NCBI RefSeq assembly: GCF_947495315.1
Contig: NZ_CANLYD010000001.1
Span: 372,001 to 436,000, forward strand
DNA length: 64,000 nucleotides
Direction of reading: 5' to 3'
Source of the DNA: an uncultured Aquimarina sp.
GTDB taxonomy: Bacteria; Bacteroidota; Bacteroidia; Flavobacteriales; Flavobacteriaceae
Below, one piece after another: positions 18,739-27,315 of this stretch. A program made the translations under genes and the position numbers. Numbering within the stretch: the first letter of the stretch is position 1; every line of letters begins with the position of its first letter. Under the pieces are notes generated by a model. That model worked only from the letters and a program-made list of their open reading frames with translations, was not told the origin of the DNA and did no database searches.

Positions 18739-19467
18739 ATGAAAAAAGTAATTATTATAGACGACGAAGCAGCGGCAAGAAAATTAATAAAAGAATATCT
18801 TTTGGATTTTCCTGAATTAGTTCTGTTAGGCGAAGCGAATAATGGAGTAGATGCGGTGAAAATGATTAATGAATTTAGACCAGATCTTGTTTTTTTAGAT
18901 ATACAAATGCCAGGAATGACTGGTTTTGATGTGCTTACCCATATTGAAGAAATACCCCAAATCATTTTTTCGACTGCATATGATAAATATGCGTTACAGG
19001 CTTTTGAAGTTCATGCGATTGATTATTTACTTAAACCTTACACGAGAGAACGATTTAAGATAGCTGTTGAACGATTAACAGATCATAGTAAAGAAAGTGC
19101 AATAAGACCGTTAACCGAAAGTTTGCTAATGGATCGAAATAACTACCCAGAACGTATTTTAGTTCAGTCACAGAACAAGCTTATTACGATAGCAGTAGAA
19201 GAAATTATTCGTGTAGAAGCCTATGGAGATTACTCAAAGCTAATTACGATAGAAGGAACGTATTTAAGTAATTTTGGAATTTCAGTTTTAGAGGAAAAAC
19301 TGGATCCATCTGTATTTATTCGGGTACACAGATCTTCTATTATCAATCTTAATAAAGTAAAGGAACTCAATAAGTATACAAAGAGTTATGATATCGTGAT
19401 GCATAATCAAGATGTTGTTCGTGTAAGTCGCGGATATATGGATAATATCAAAAAATTAATGTTCTAG
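18739..19467 (+). CDS. LytTR-family response regulator
   Basis: DNA-binding response regulator of 242 residues. The receiver domain (about 3-120) has acidic-pocket residues Asp8 and Asp9, acceptor Asp54 in VFLDIQMP, Thr/Ser in FSTAYD and Lys in LLKPY. The LytTR domain (about 140-242) contains RVEAYGDYSKL, FIRVHRSSIINL and RVSRGYM at the end. LytTR proteins bind pairs of direct repeats about two helical turns apart. The four repeats at 17544-17613 upstream of this operon fit that, suggesting autoregulation and control of the divergent receptor gene. It is convergent with the YdeI-like gene, whose stop is only two bases away. Confidence 0.93.
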   Translation: MKKVIIIDDEAAARKLIKEYLLDFPELVLLGEANNGVDAVKMINEFRPDLVFLDIQMPGMTGFDVLTHIEEIPQIIFSTAYDKYALQAFEVHAIDYLLKPYTRERFKIAVERLTDHSKESAIRPLTESLLMDRNNYPERILVQSQNKLITIAVEEIIRVEAYGDYSKLITIEGTYLSNFGISVLEEKLDPSVFIRVHRSSIINLNKVKELNKYTKSYDIVMHNQDVVRVSRGYMDNIKKLMF

Positions 19468-19469
19468 AG

Positions 19470-20048
19470 CTATCTGCCATTATCTCTTGTTTTAATATTA
19501 GCTTTACAAAGTCTTATAATTTCCAGAATTCTTTTATCTCTTGTTTCTTGTCGTTTAGCTTGATTAAGCCAGTATAAATAATTTTTTCGATAACTAGGAG
19601 AAAAGTTTTTGTAATTGGTAAAGGCTTCAGAATTGGAGTTAAAGGCTTTTTTAAGATCCTGTGGAATAATACCATTTTCTACATTATCCAAAGCTGTCCA
19701 GGAATTATTTTTTTTGGCAATTTCAATTATATCTAATCCACTTTGATGCATCAGATCATCTCTGATAAGATCAATGATATATGTTTTATTCAGTTTGCTC
19801 CACACACTTTTTGGTTTACGCGGACAGAAATATTGTCTTCTTCGTTCTTCGTCCAATCTCTTTACGGTAGAATCAATCCATCCGTAACAGATTGCTACCT
19901 TCACAGCTTCTTCCCAGCGCATACTGGGGTGTTTACTTTCTACTTTATAAAAAATCAAATAAACGCCATCAGAAATAGTATGATTTTTGTGCAGCCAATG
20001 CCGCCATTCTTTATCAGTTTTGAAATATAACTCTGGTTTAGTTTTCAT
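19470..20048 (-). CDS. YdeI/OmpD-associated family protein
   Basis: Cytoplasmic protein of 192 residues with the N-terminal YdeI-like domain. Recognised by WLHKNHTISDGVYLIFYK, the segment WEEAVKVAICYGWIDS followed by RQYFCPRKPKSVWSKLN, and a C-terminal helical domain ending with FSPSYRKNYLYWLNQAKR and repeated charged residues. Homologues are described as protecting against bacteriocins or oxidative stress, but the biochemical role is unclear. It lies convergent to the LytTR regulator and 3 bases downstream of the DUF2490 gene start-to-stop, so it probably shares that gene's transcript. Confidence 0.85.
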   Translation of the reverse strand: MKTKPELYFKTDKEWRHWLHKNHTISDGVYLIFYKVESKHPSMRWEEAVKVAICYGWIDSTVKRLDEERRRQYFCPRKPKSVWSKLNKTYIIDLIRDDLMHQSGLDIIEIAKKNNSWTALDNVENGIIPQDLKKAFNSNSEAFTNYKNFSPSYRKNYLYWLNQAKRQETRDKRILEIIRLCKANIKTRDNGR

Positions 20049-20051
20049 TTC

Positions 20052-20747
20052 TCAAGGTTTTTTATCAATAGCATAATAGTAATTTAGACTTAACCATAAT
20101 CGATTTTTAGTTCCGGATTCAAATAGTTGACTTAAACGATAATCTGGCCCGATTTCAAGTTTACTTTTTGGATTAACTACATATCCAATAAAAGGAATGA
20201 TTCTTATTTCTAAATCAGAATTAGAACTTTGATACGAACCTAAATATTCATTATTGACTTTAAGATAAAACTCTCCAGGATCAACACGGTAACCGCTAAA
20301 TGGTATTTCTACAGTAAAACGATACCTGAGTCTGAATTCTGGAGATTCGTCTTTAGTAAATGTTTGATCAGTTACAAAACGATGTGCGACTCTAGTAGAC
20401 TCTAATTGTTGTGTAATAGCATATTGAAATATGGAACGATGAACAAGTTGATCTCCTTCTAGTCGCAATAAATATCCTATATTGAAAACTTTATCAGAGG
20501 ATAGTTTAAAAGAAAGAATGGTGGTGAGATCCGTTAGCAAATAATCATAAGAGAAATCATGACCAGGATGGTGTTCCCATAATTGTTGACGAGACTCAAG
20601 ACTATGGATCAATTTGGTGTAATTGGATAGTTTATTGGATACTACAATTTTAGGTAATAATCCAGAAGTGAAAGATGTTTGTGCTACCATTTGGTAACAA
20701 ATGGTATTGAATACATAAACCAATATGAAAGCTCTTTTAGTTTTCAT
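20052..20747 (-). CDS. DUF2490-type outer-membrane protein
   Basis: A 231-residue exported protein. After a signal peptide (to about VAQTS) it shows alternating hydrophobic/polar strands typical of a small outer-membrane beta-barrel, with SRQQLWEHHPGHDFSYDY, FRLRYRFTVEIPF and the final NRLWLSLNYYYAI. It resembles DUF2490, whose members are predicted barrels without known function. The preceding gene at 20751-21335 ends three bases before this start, so both are made from one message, and the YdeI-like gene may be the third member. Confidence 0.65.
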   Translation of the reverse strand: MKTKRAFILVYVFNTICYQMVAQTSFTSGLLPKIVVSNKLSNYTKLIHSLESRQQLWEHHPGHDFSYDYLLTDLTTILSFKLSSDKVFNIGYLLRLEGDQLVHRSIFQYAITQQLESTRVAHRFVTDQTFTKDESPEFRLRYRFTVEIPFSGYRVDPGEFYLKVNNEYLGSYQSSNSDLEIRIIPFIGYVVNPKSKLEIGPDYRLSQLFESGTKNRLWLSLNYYYAIDKKP

Positions 20748-20750
20748 AAT

Positions 20751-21335
20751 TTAATAAAGAAGATTATCCGTATTGGCATTTACAATTTTCAAAATTCTCA
20801 ATAGAGATCCGCTATAATCATACAGTAATTCATAATAGCTATAACGTCGATTTTTTTTACCCTTTATGACTAATTCATAATTGACATTATAATTCTCCGT
20901 AACAGTTTTTTTATTTATCAAAGAGATAAGAGTGGATCGAGAGGCAACCCATTGTTTTTGTGTTTTTTTGACTTTTGATTTGGTGAAAATACTATCTAAA
21001 GAATTTTGAATCTGTTTTCTCAAATCTTCTGGAATAGAAGTGAAAGGAATTTTTTGTTCCACGTCTTGCGGATTTCCTTCAGTATCAAATTCGACACTGT
21101 ACTTTCTGTTTTTATAAATTGTTTTTGCTTCGATACTATTACCATCCTGACTTTCTTCGGCATACCATTTAATTTTTTTATCAAAAGGCCCTTGAGTCAT
21201 AAAATCTAAAGCTAATTTAGGAACGTCAGAACTCTTAATTCGATACTCTTTTTCTAATTTATTTTGTGAATAACCAGAGAAAGAAAAAACTATCGAAAAA
21301 CAAAATTTCAAGACTAATGAATAAGGGTATGACAT
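20751..21335 (-). CDS. Secreted PepSY-like protein of unknown function
   Basis: An exported protein of 194 residues: a signal peptide ending near FSGYSQNK (about 24), then two similar alpha/beta segments. Features such as DVPKLALDFM, KIKWYAEES and VEFDTEGNPQDVE resemble periplasmic PepSY-like (BLIP-like) domains, in which a helix packs on a short sheet. No catalytic residues are evident. It is the first gene of the pair with the DUF2490 barrel, which suggests a periplasmic partner for that barrel; this is inference. Confidence 0.6.
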   Translation of the reverse strand: MSYPYSLVLKFCFSIVFSFSGYSQNKLEKEYRIKSSDVPKLALDFMTQGPFDKKIKWYAEESQDGNSIEAKTIYKNRKYSVEFDTEGNPQDVEQKIPFTSIPEDLRKQIQNSLDSIFTKSKVKKTQKQWVASRSTLISLINKKTVTENYNVNYELVIKGKKNRRYSYYELLYDYSGSLLRILKIVNANTDNLLY

Positions 21336-21438
21336 ATACTTAAAAGTGCTTTTGGAGTATACTAAAATAGTAAGAATCTGTTATTAGAAAGAATCAACTA
21401 TGGTAAATCTTTCTAAAATTTGAATACTCAATAAAAAC

Positions 21439-21472
21439 GAACTCATAACATCACTAATGATGTTATGAGTTC
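21439..21472 (-). terminator. Rho-independent terminator
   Basis: A perfect 14-bp inverted repeat (GAACTCATAACATC) with a 6-base loop, flanked on both sides by T/A runs. It lies just downstream of the lipoprotein gene at 21500-22369, read on the minus strand, and separates it from the PepSY-like/DUF2490 genes. Confidence 0.85.
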
Positions 21473-21499
21473 TATTATTTTTTTGTGTAATATGCCTTT

Positions 21500-22369
21500 C
21501 TAGTAGAATCTAGTGTAGGCTCTAAAGTTACCCGTATTATATGGACGTGTTCTTTTTACTTGTCGTTCTGTATTGGTAGAAGTATAGTAGTAATAATACC
21601 AGTAACCATTTGGTAAGTCAACCTGATATTTTAATACCCATTTCCAATCACTAAAAGGCCAAGAAGCTGTATTCTCCCAAGCATAGAACTGTAATCTAGT
21701 TAATCCGCATACTACATTAGTACGTGTATAAGTGTCATCAAGTTCTTTCCAATCCCCTCCATAAATAGAACTTCTGGTTAAAGAATTCCATAATCCGTTA
21801 TCACAGAATCTTATATCTGTAGGTGTAGAGGTAACAGGAACTCCACCGCAGTAAATATTCCTAAAATCAGTAGACCCGATGTCATAACAGGATTTTTGGA
21901 TTGCAAAATCTGAGTAATTAGGGTCATTGATTTCTAATAATGCGCCACTTTTTTCTAAATTTCTACCAGATTGGTTGAATTCAGAACCCTTTGCCGTTTT
22001 TGCGATACGTTCAGGAACAGATACAGAAGATTTTGTTAAAGAAATAAATAAGTTGAATGGTGATTGATCTAAGCTATGTAGACTTTCTTCAGCATTTTTA
22101 GCAGTATCACCATATAGGGTTTCTGCTACAATCATTTCTTCTTCATCACCTACCGCTATGAAATGATACTCATGACCATTTTTTTGAATTTTAGCTACTT
22201 CAAAAGAAGTTTGATCTAGTTCATTTACATATGCTGCATTTTTAGAAGGTATTGGATTTACTTCTTGTAGTTGTTCATCTTGTAATTCTTCTTCTTTGTC
22301 CTCACAGGCTACGAATACTACTCCAAGAGTCATGGCGATGGCCAATGTTTTAAAAATTGATTTTTTCAT
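21500..22369 (-). CDS. Lipoprotein of unknown function with aromatic, Cys-containing C-terminal half
   Basis: I do not recognise the family. The 289-residue product begins with a lipoprotein signal (LGVVFVACED, Cys at about 22), followed by an acidic linker and a domain (about 50-110) with strands around HEYHFIAVGDEEEM. The second half (about 155-289) has Cys residues in SCYDIG, YCGGVP, RFCDNG and VVCGLT, which could form disulfides. It is unusually aromatic, with WYYYYYTS near the end. It is a single-gene transcription unit with its own good promoter and a strong terminator. The product is expected on the cell surface or in the periplasm. Confidence 0.7.
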   Translation of the reverse strand: MKKSIFKTLAIAMTLGVVFVACEDKEEELQDEQLQEVNPIPSKNAAYVNELDQTSFEVAKIQKNGHEYHFIAVGDEEEMIVAETLYGDTAKNAEESLHSLDQSPFNLFISLTKSSVSVPERIAKTAKGSEFNQSGRNLEKSGALLEINDPNYSDFAIQKSCYDIGSTDFRNIYCGGVPVTSTPTDIRFCDNGLWNSLTRSSIYGGDWKELDDTYTRTNVVCGLTRLQFYAWENTASWPFSDWKWVLKYQVDLPNGYWYYYYYTSTNTERQVKRTRPYNTGNFRAYTRFY

Positions 22370-22671
22370 AATTAAAGGTTTTAAAAGTGTGTAATTAATT
22401 TACTAAGGTGTTCCGGATTACCTTTCTGGGAGCAAATCTATTGTGTAAGTATTTGTTAATCAAGAAGTAAAAGACGGTTTATATACAGGTGTACAACCGT
22501 TGATATTAGGGTTTTTTTCCCTTTTCAATTATTTTGGATGGAAAAACATAAGGCAATAAACGTTTTTCTATTTGAGGAAAATAGGATAGAAAAAGAAATG
22601 ATTATGCCTTAACTATAGAAGAGTTTTTATTAATAAGAAATTTATCAAAAAGATGTAATGAATGTATTATA
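22370..22671. other. Intergenic region upstream of the 21500-22369 gene
   Basis: About 300 bases without a gene. It contains the promoter at 22433-22463 and AT-rich sequence with short homopolymer runs, including T7 flanked by GGG and CCC near 22508-22520. I see no RNA gene or coding frame. Confidence 0.6.
22433..22463 (-). promoter_or_regulatory. Promoter of the 21500-22369 lipoprotein gene
   Basis: On the minus strand, TTG (22461-22463), a 20-base spacer and TAGATTTG (22433-22440) match the Bacteroidota sigma-A pattern. The predicted leader is about 55 bases. This is one of the two best full promoter matches I found in the window. Confidence 0.65.
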
Positions 22672-23193
22672 TTAAAGTATTAGTCTAAAACCATAAACGG
22701 AAAGCTCTTCTTGTTTGAAATCTAAATCTTTCGATCGTTTGAATCCAATTTTTTCATACATTTTCCAGGCAATTTGCATTGCCTTGGTTGAATGAATTAT
22801 TAACTGGTGTTGTTTTTCATCTTTAGCTAATCTAATACAGGCTTCGGTTAAGAGTTTACCAATACCTTTTCCTCTTGCCGTTGGAGCCACAGCTAATAAT
22901 CTAAAACCTGCTGCATTTTTTTCTTGAGGTGCAATTCCGCCAGAACCATAATATTTCATGTCACTAAAATAAACAACACCTCCATCGATTTCACCATTTT
23001 TAGAAACAGCGACCAATAACCTGGTTTTTGGTTTTTCTGTCAGACTTCCAATATTAGCAAGTGTTTTGTAATAGTTAGGTTGTTCCTCTTGATCAGGAAA
23101 TCCATCTAGTTGTGAATAGACACTGACCATGAGTTCTCCAATTTTTGGAAACTCATTAGGAGTAGCATTTCTTATTGTATATTCTTGATTCAT
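22672..23193 (-). CDS. GNAT family N-acetyltransferase
   Basis: Cytoplasmic acetyltransferase of 173 residues. The acetyl-CoA binding motif A is clear (LLAVAPTARGKGIGKLLTEA, with the R-x-x-G-x-G/A loop), followed by HSTKAMQIAWKMYEKIGF (motif B). The N-terminal part (IRNATPNEFPKIGELM) is the usual first strand and helix. The acceptor substrate cannot be predicted. The gene is 15 bases downstream of the 107-residue hypothetical gene and seems to end a short minus-strand run starting at the methyltransferase. Confidence 0.88.
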   Translation of the reverse strand: MNQEYTIRNATPNEFPKIGELMVSVYSQLDGFPDQEEQPNYYKTLANIGSLTEKPKTRLLVAVSKNGEIDGGVVYFSDMKYYGSGGIAPQEKNAAGFRLLAVAPTARGKGIGKLLTEACIRLAKDEKQHQLIIHSTKAMQIAWKMYEKIGFKRSKDLDFKQEELSVYGFRLIL

Positions 23194-23208
23194 ATATAAG
23201 AAACTCTA

Positions 23209-23532
23209 TTATTTGGGTTCTAGAGACATTACATAATCATAGCTTTCGTCGAGATAAACCGCCAAAGAATCTAGGTCATCCCACATAGATTCAGGAATTA
23301 AAATATATCCTTTCATAACCGCTCCATAGGATTTATATAAGGAGGTTGATAATTCTTCCATATATTTCTGTTGTACTTCTTTAGAGAATCTAATTCCGAT
23401 TTCACTTGCTTTATTAAATAAGGAAAACATATATCCATTAGCAGATGTATATGGCATCGTCTTGCCTTTTCGTTCGAATCTGGAACATTTGGCTACTAGT
23501 TGGTCATAGATTTTTAGTTTCTCCTCCCACAT
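23209..23532 (-). CDS. Small conserved protein, possibly TfoX N-terminal-like
   Basis: A 107-residue soluble protein (MWEEKLKIYDQLVAKC at the start). The central part, MPYTSANGYMFSLFNKASEIGIRF followed by YKSYGAVMKGYILIP, has the order of strands and the G-Y-MF / K-GY pattern of TfoX N-terminal-like domains, but the similarity is weak and from memory. The C-terminal helix ends ESYDYVMSLEPK. No function is assigned. It lies between an SRPBCC protein gene and a GNAT gene on the same strand, spaced 37 and 15 bases. Confidence 0.7.
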   Translation of the reverse strand: MWEEKLKIYDQLVAKCSRFERKGKTMPYTSANGYMFSLFNKASEIGIRFSKEVQQKYMEELSTSLYKSYGAVMKGYILIPESMWDDLDSLAVYLDESYDYVMSLEPK

Positions 23533-23569
23533 GATTGAGTTATATTTATATTACAGAGTAGTTATACTA

Positions 23570-24010
23570 TTATTGTTTCTCTACAAAAACCTTAAAATTT
23601 TGCATCCATTTCTCGCCTTGTTTTCTATACATACCAGGAAATAAGATTGCCATTATTTTTGGCATGAACCAATTAATTCTGGTGTATTTCACCTCATATT
23701 CATACCTAGTTTTATTCTCGTTAAGGGAAATAAAAGAACATTTCATGGTATTGTCCATATGCTTATGATGATAAAAAGCTTCAAAAGTATCTGGAAGGCG
23801 ATTTGCCGTAATCGTTTCGGTTAGCTCGATATCATATTTGTCTGATTTATAGTACATTTTAGAAATGGCACTGTCTTGACCCTCTGTTCCACTAATTAAT
23901 TCTTTTCGTACAAAACCTTCTTGATATTCGCCTAAGTACTTAGGATTTTTAAACATTTCAACGACTATAGATCTCGGTTTATTGATATCTTTAAATCCTT
24001 TGAAGTTCAT
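23570..24010 (-). CDS. SRPBCC-like protein
   Basis: A 146-residue protein compatible with the START/SRPBCC helix-grip fold: an N-terminal strand (MNFKGFKDINKP), a short helical portion with PKYLGEYQEGF, a run of beta strands (KYDIELTETITANRLPD, RYEYEVKYTRINW), and a long C-terminal helix (KQGEKWMQNFKVFVEK). This fold binds hydrophobic ligands. No ligand can be inferred. It probably shares a transcript with the methyltransferase upstream and the small genes downstream. Confidence 0.7.
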   Translation of the reverse strand: MNFKGFKDINKPRSIVVEMFKNPKYLGEYQEGFVRKELISGTEGQDSAISKMYYKSDKYDIELTETITANRLPDTFEAFYHHKHMDNTMKCSFISLNENKTRYEYEVKYTRINWFMPKIMAILFPGMYRKQGEKWMQNFKVFVEKQ

Positions 24011-24108
24011 TGTGGTTGGCGTTTAGTGATGTTTTTTGGTTTGATAGAATTACTAATATACTTATTATTCTTCTAGTTGGATTATAAGAATAGAAGTATT
24101 TCGTTGTG

Positions 24109-24747
24109 CTATTTGCCGATTTGTTTAGCAATAACAATGGTATGTACTTCAGTAGCTCCATCTTTTTTAGAGTACTGTTTTTGAATAACTTTGAGTATAG
24201 CAAAATGATGCTCGGTAAATTCTTTTTTCAGGTTCGCTAAGTTATGATAGTAGAAATACATTTGATGACCAGTATTACCAGTTTGATAGCCGGAATCGTT
24301 ATAATCACCTTCTACAAAACTTATGTATAAAATACCTTGATTACTTAATAAACTACCACAGTCTTTTATAAAATTGACACGGTCTGATTGAGATAAATAG
24401 GGTAAATAAAAACCGCTAATAATACCATCAAATTTAGATGGAATGGTATTTATTTTCCGTCCGTCCATAACTTTGAACTTGGCTGTGGGATTATTCTTTT
24501 TTGCCAATTTTATCATATTGGGAGCAATATCGATTCCCAATATACAGCAGTCAGGCAATTTAGATAGTAGGTGTTTCGTAATATTACCGGGTCCACAACC
24601 AATTTCTAGAATTGATGGTTTTTTCTTATTCAATTGCTCACAAAAAAAATAATAAGTATCATTATATAGCGCCAAATCCATAAACACTTCTTCATAAACA
24701 GAAGCTATTTTGTTCCACGTTTTAAATGTTGTTTGATAACGGTTCAT
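24109..24747 (-). CDS. Class I SAM-dependent methyltransferase
   Basis: A 212-residue Rossmann methyltransferase. Motif I is ILEIGCGPGNITKHLL (about 48-63), followed by the acidic end of strand 2 (LGIDIAP), FKVMDGRKI, and FDGIISGFYLPYL as motif IV. The later part includes YISFVEGDYNDSG. It resembles the ubiquinone/menaquinone-like small-molecule methyltransferase group, but the substrate cannot be deduced. It appears to be the first gene of a short minus-strand run (24747 to 22672). Confidence 0.85.
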   Translation of the reverse strand: MNRYQTTFKTWNKIASVYEEVFMDLALYNDTYYFFCEQLNKKKPSILEIGCGPGNITKHLLSKLPDCCILGIDIAPNMIKLAKKNNPTAKFKVMDGRKINTIPSKFDGIISGFYLPYLSQSDRVNFIKDCGSLLSNQGILYISFVEGDYNDSGYQTGNTGHQMYFYYHNLANLKKEFTEHHFAILKVIQKQYSKKDGATEVHTIVIAKQIGK

Positions 24748-24975
24748 GAATTGTTAGAATATATTATTATTTATCTATCGTTTCAATATTATTTTCATCT
24801 TTTGTCTTTATGTATTACTAAATTAAACTATATTTTAATTATTTGGAGGGTTCATGATTAAGTAAGTATTCTATAGAATGATTCCAGACTAAATATGTAA
24901 TAGCTTCCTATATTTTGTTATAAAAAGTATTTTATATATTTAGATGAACTAAGATATTAGAGGATCAATAATACG

Positions 24976-27081
24976 CTAACTTTTATTTATTTTACCAGTA
25001 ATTAAGAATTCGATAAGAGCATTATACAATTGATCACCTTTGTCACTATTAGTGAATACAACAAAACCCATATTAAGATCTTGATACATTCTGGCCAGGC
25101 ATTTAAAATCTCCATTATTACCTCCGTGACCAAATGTATTTCCAAAGGGTGTTTTTTCCATATGTATACTCAGTCCAAAATACTCCTCCCAACCAGGTCT
25201 GTTTTCTCCTTTATCTTTGGGTATTTCTGTTTCTATATTAAACATCTGTTTGTAAGTTTCGGGCTTTAATCCTTTTTTTGTTGACAATCCAAGTAGGAAA
25301 TTGGTAAATATTTTGGCTTCTGTATGCATACTCCAAGCCATACCGGCACGATCTGGGAGCTGCGTTCTTGTAGCCATATTATCAAAATGACCATTGGCTA
25401 CTACTTTTTTTAAATAATCATTTTTTTCGAAATAGGTATGTTCTAGTCCTAATGGAGTTAATGCTTCTTCTTTAAGTAAAACATTAATATCTTTCTTTGT
25501 AATATGAGCTACCACTCGTTTTAAATATTCAAAACCTTCTCCGGAGTAATTATAATTTGTTCCGGGAGTAAATTTGATATCGAGTTTACCATCTTCGTTC
25601 ATCCATGCCCAGTTTGGAAAACCGGTTTTATGAGTAAGAACATGTCTTGCAGTAATCAACTTATAACGCTCATCATGTGCAATATCTTCAAACGGTAAAT
25701 ATTCATATAATGGCTTGTCTAGATCAATCTCACCTCTTTCTACCAATCTCATTACTGCAAATCCAAAAACGGGTTTGGTTATAGATGCGGCTTCAAACAA
25801 GGTTGTTTCATCTACCTTTTCTTCGGTATATGCGTTTTTTACGCCATATGTTTGATGATATGCTAGCTTTCCATCCTTGATAAGAGCTAATGAAACTCCT
25901 GGGATTTGATAATATTCCTGATATGCTTTTATAAACTGATCTACTAATGCTTCTTTGTTATCATCAAACTCATGAAGTATTCCTTTTTTTGCTATAAGAT
26001 CCAATTCTGGTACGATTGATAATGTAATGACAGGGGCAGTAATGGTATTGTTGTCTGATACAGTAACTTTTTGCTGAGAGTTTTTAGTATCTATTCTAAA
26101 AGCTTTATTATCTTGATTATAAAACTTTTGAGCAGAAGAAATAGTATATTCTCCAGCAGGAAGATCAATTTGATAGATACCTGTAGAATCTACAGAGGCC
26201 TGAGTCCAGAGAGAAGGATTAGTGGTAGATGTAAACCGAATATTGTTTGGATATCCTTTTATGGTTTTGTCTTTCCATGCCAATCGACCAGATAGTTTTC
26301 CGGTAGTTTCTTTTGTTTTCATCAGAATGACATCTCCTAATCTGGAAGATGATTGACTTTTACCGCCTCCTTTTCCCCAGGAAATAAAAGTATTTGTAGT
26401 AGGATCATCTTCATCTTTATCTATAATTACGTGATCAATTCCGATAGTTTTTCCTTCAGCTAATTGGCCTGTTAATTTTATTTTACATTCATAGATAGTA
26501 GTGGTTCCTTTTCGACTAAATTTTATTTCAAGTTGATCCCAACTGTGATTTTTTGTTTCGGGATCCCAACTTGTAGTTGGATCCATCATTTCTTTATAAT
26601 TTTCTCCAAACTGATATAAATCCAAACCAGATCCTTTTGGTGAATGTTGACCATCTACATAGAGATTATAGGTGTCTTGTGTATTCCAGTCCGCCTTTTC
26701 TGTGGTATCCACGATATGAGAATCATCTATCACAGTAACCAAAACATATAAGGATTGTTCAGATAGATTATAACCTACCTGAAAATGTGCAGAAAAGTCA
26801 TCTTTGTTTTTTGGATGGTCGCCAAAAGGAACATCTTCGATGGAAAACTTGGTAAGATCTTTTGGCCAGTCAGAGGAGTTACCATCGATTTTGATATTAG
26901 CAATAAGATAAGCATATGCAATAGCTCCATTAGAATCGTATTTGAAGGTACTCATATTAGAAACCATACTGTTACTATATCCAAAGTAACTTAGGGTAAA
27001 GGCAAGGACTAGATATATACCTTTGTTAATACTTTGAGAATTTGGAAAAATGTAGATTAGATGATTGATTAGTAACCTCAT
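24976..27081 (-). CDS. Serine hydrolase of the beta-lactamase fold with N-terminal CBM9-like and Ig-like domains
   Basis: Exported protein of 701 residues with three parts. A hydrophobic signal-like region (about 20-38) is followed by a CBM9/DOMON-like sandwich (about 55-255) marked by IKIDGNSSDWP, SLYVLVTVIDDSH and YNLYVDG. A carboxypeptidase-regulatory-like domain (about 262-355, KLSGRLAWKD to TAPVITLS) comes next. The C-terminal domain (about 375-695) is a class C beta-lactamase/penicillin-binding fold hydrolase with catalytic SITK (Ser433, Lys436), the YSG motif in NYNYSGEGF, and HGG in FGHGGNNGDF. Relatives are esterases or D-amino-acid peptidases, and only some are beta-lactamases. The N-terminal modules suggest a surface sugar or polymer ligand. 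A more internal start is possible because the first 18 residues precede the signal. Confidence 0.85.
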   Translation of the reverse strand: MRLLINHLIYIFPNSQSINKGIYLVLAFTLSYFGYSNSMVSNMSTFKYDSNGAIAYAYLIANIKIDGNSSDWPKDLTKFSIEDVPFGDHPKNKDDFSAHFQVGYNLSEQSLYVLVTVIDDSHIVDTTEKADWNTQDTYNLYVDGQHSPKGSGLDLYQFGENYKEMMDPTTSWDPETKNHSWDQLEIKFSRKGTTTIYECKIKLTGQLAEGKTIGIDHVIIDKDEDDPTTNTFISWGKGGGKSQSSSRLGDVILMKTKETTGKLSGRLAWKDKTIKGYPNNIRFTSTTNPSLWTQASVDSTGIYQIDLPAGEYTISSAQKFYNQDNKAFRIDTKNSQQKVTVSDNNTITAPVITLSIVPELDLIAKKGILHEFDDNKEALVDQFIKAYQEYYQIPGVSLALIKDGKLAYHQTYGVKNAYTEEKVDETTLFEAASITKPVFGFAVMRLVERGEIDLDKPLYEYLPFEDIAHDERYKLITARHVLTHKTGFPNWAWMNEDGKLDIKFTPGTNYNYSGEGFEYLKRVVAHITKKDINVLLKEEALTPLGLEHTYFEKNDYLKKVVANGHFDNMATRTQLPDRAGMAWSMHTEAKIFTNFLLGLSTKKGLKPETYKQMFNIETEIPKDKGENRPGWEEYFGLSIHMEKTPFGNTFGHGGNNGDFKCLARMYQDLNMGFVVFTNSDKGDQLYNALIEFLITGKINKS

Positions 27082-27265
27082 AATGAATGTGTTTGCATAT
27101 AAAGATGTTTGTTTTAGGAGATTGTTACAGTTTTACTCGATAATCCAGATTTAAATGCTCTGATATTTGCCTCGAATCCAAATTAATTTTCAATCTAATA
27201 CCTCAGGTAATTATCCTAAGATCGTTTATTAGTTAAAAGTTTTAGCACCTATTATGAATAATTTC

Positions 27266-27295
27266 TTTGCAGTGGTTGGCTTTTTTATAGTTTTG
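27266..27295 (+). promoter_or_regulatory. Promoter of the ABC-F gene
   Basis: TTTG (27266-27269), an 18-base spacer and TAGTTTTG (27288-27295) match the Bacteroidota promoter pattern. The ATG at 27316 is 20 bases downstream. Confidence 0.65.
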
Positions 27296-27315
27296 CATTT
27301 TTAAAATAAGATGAT

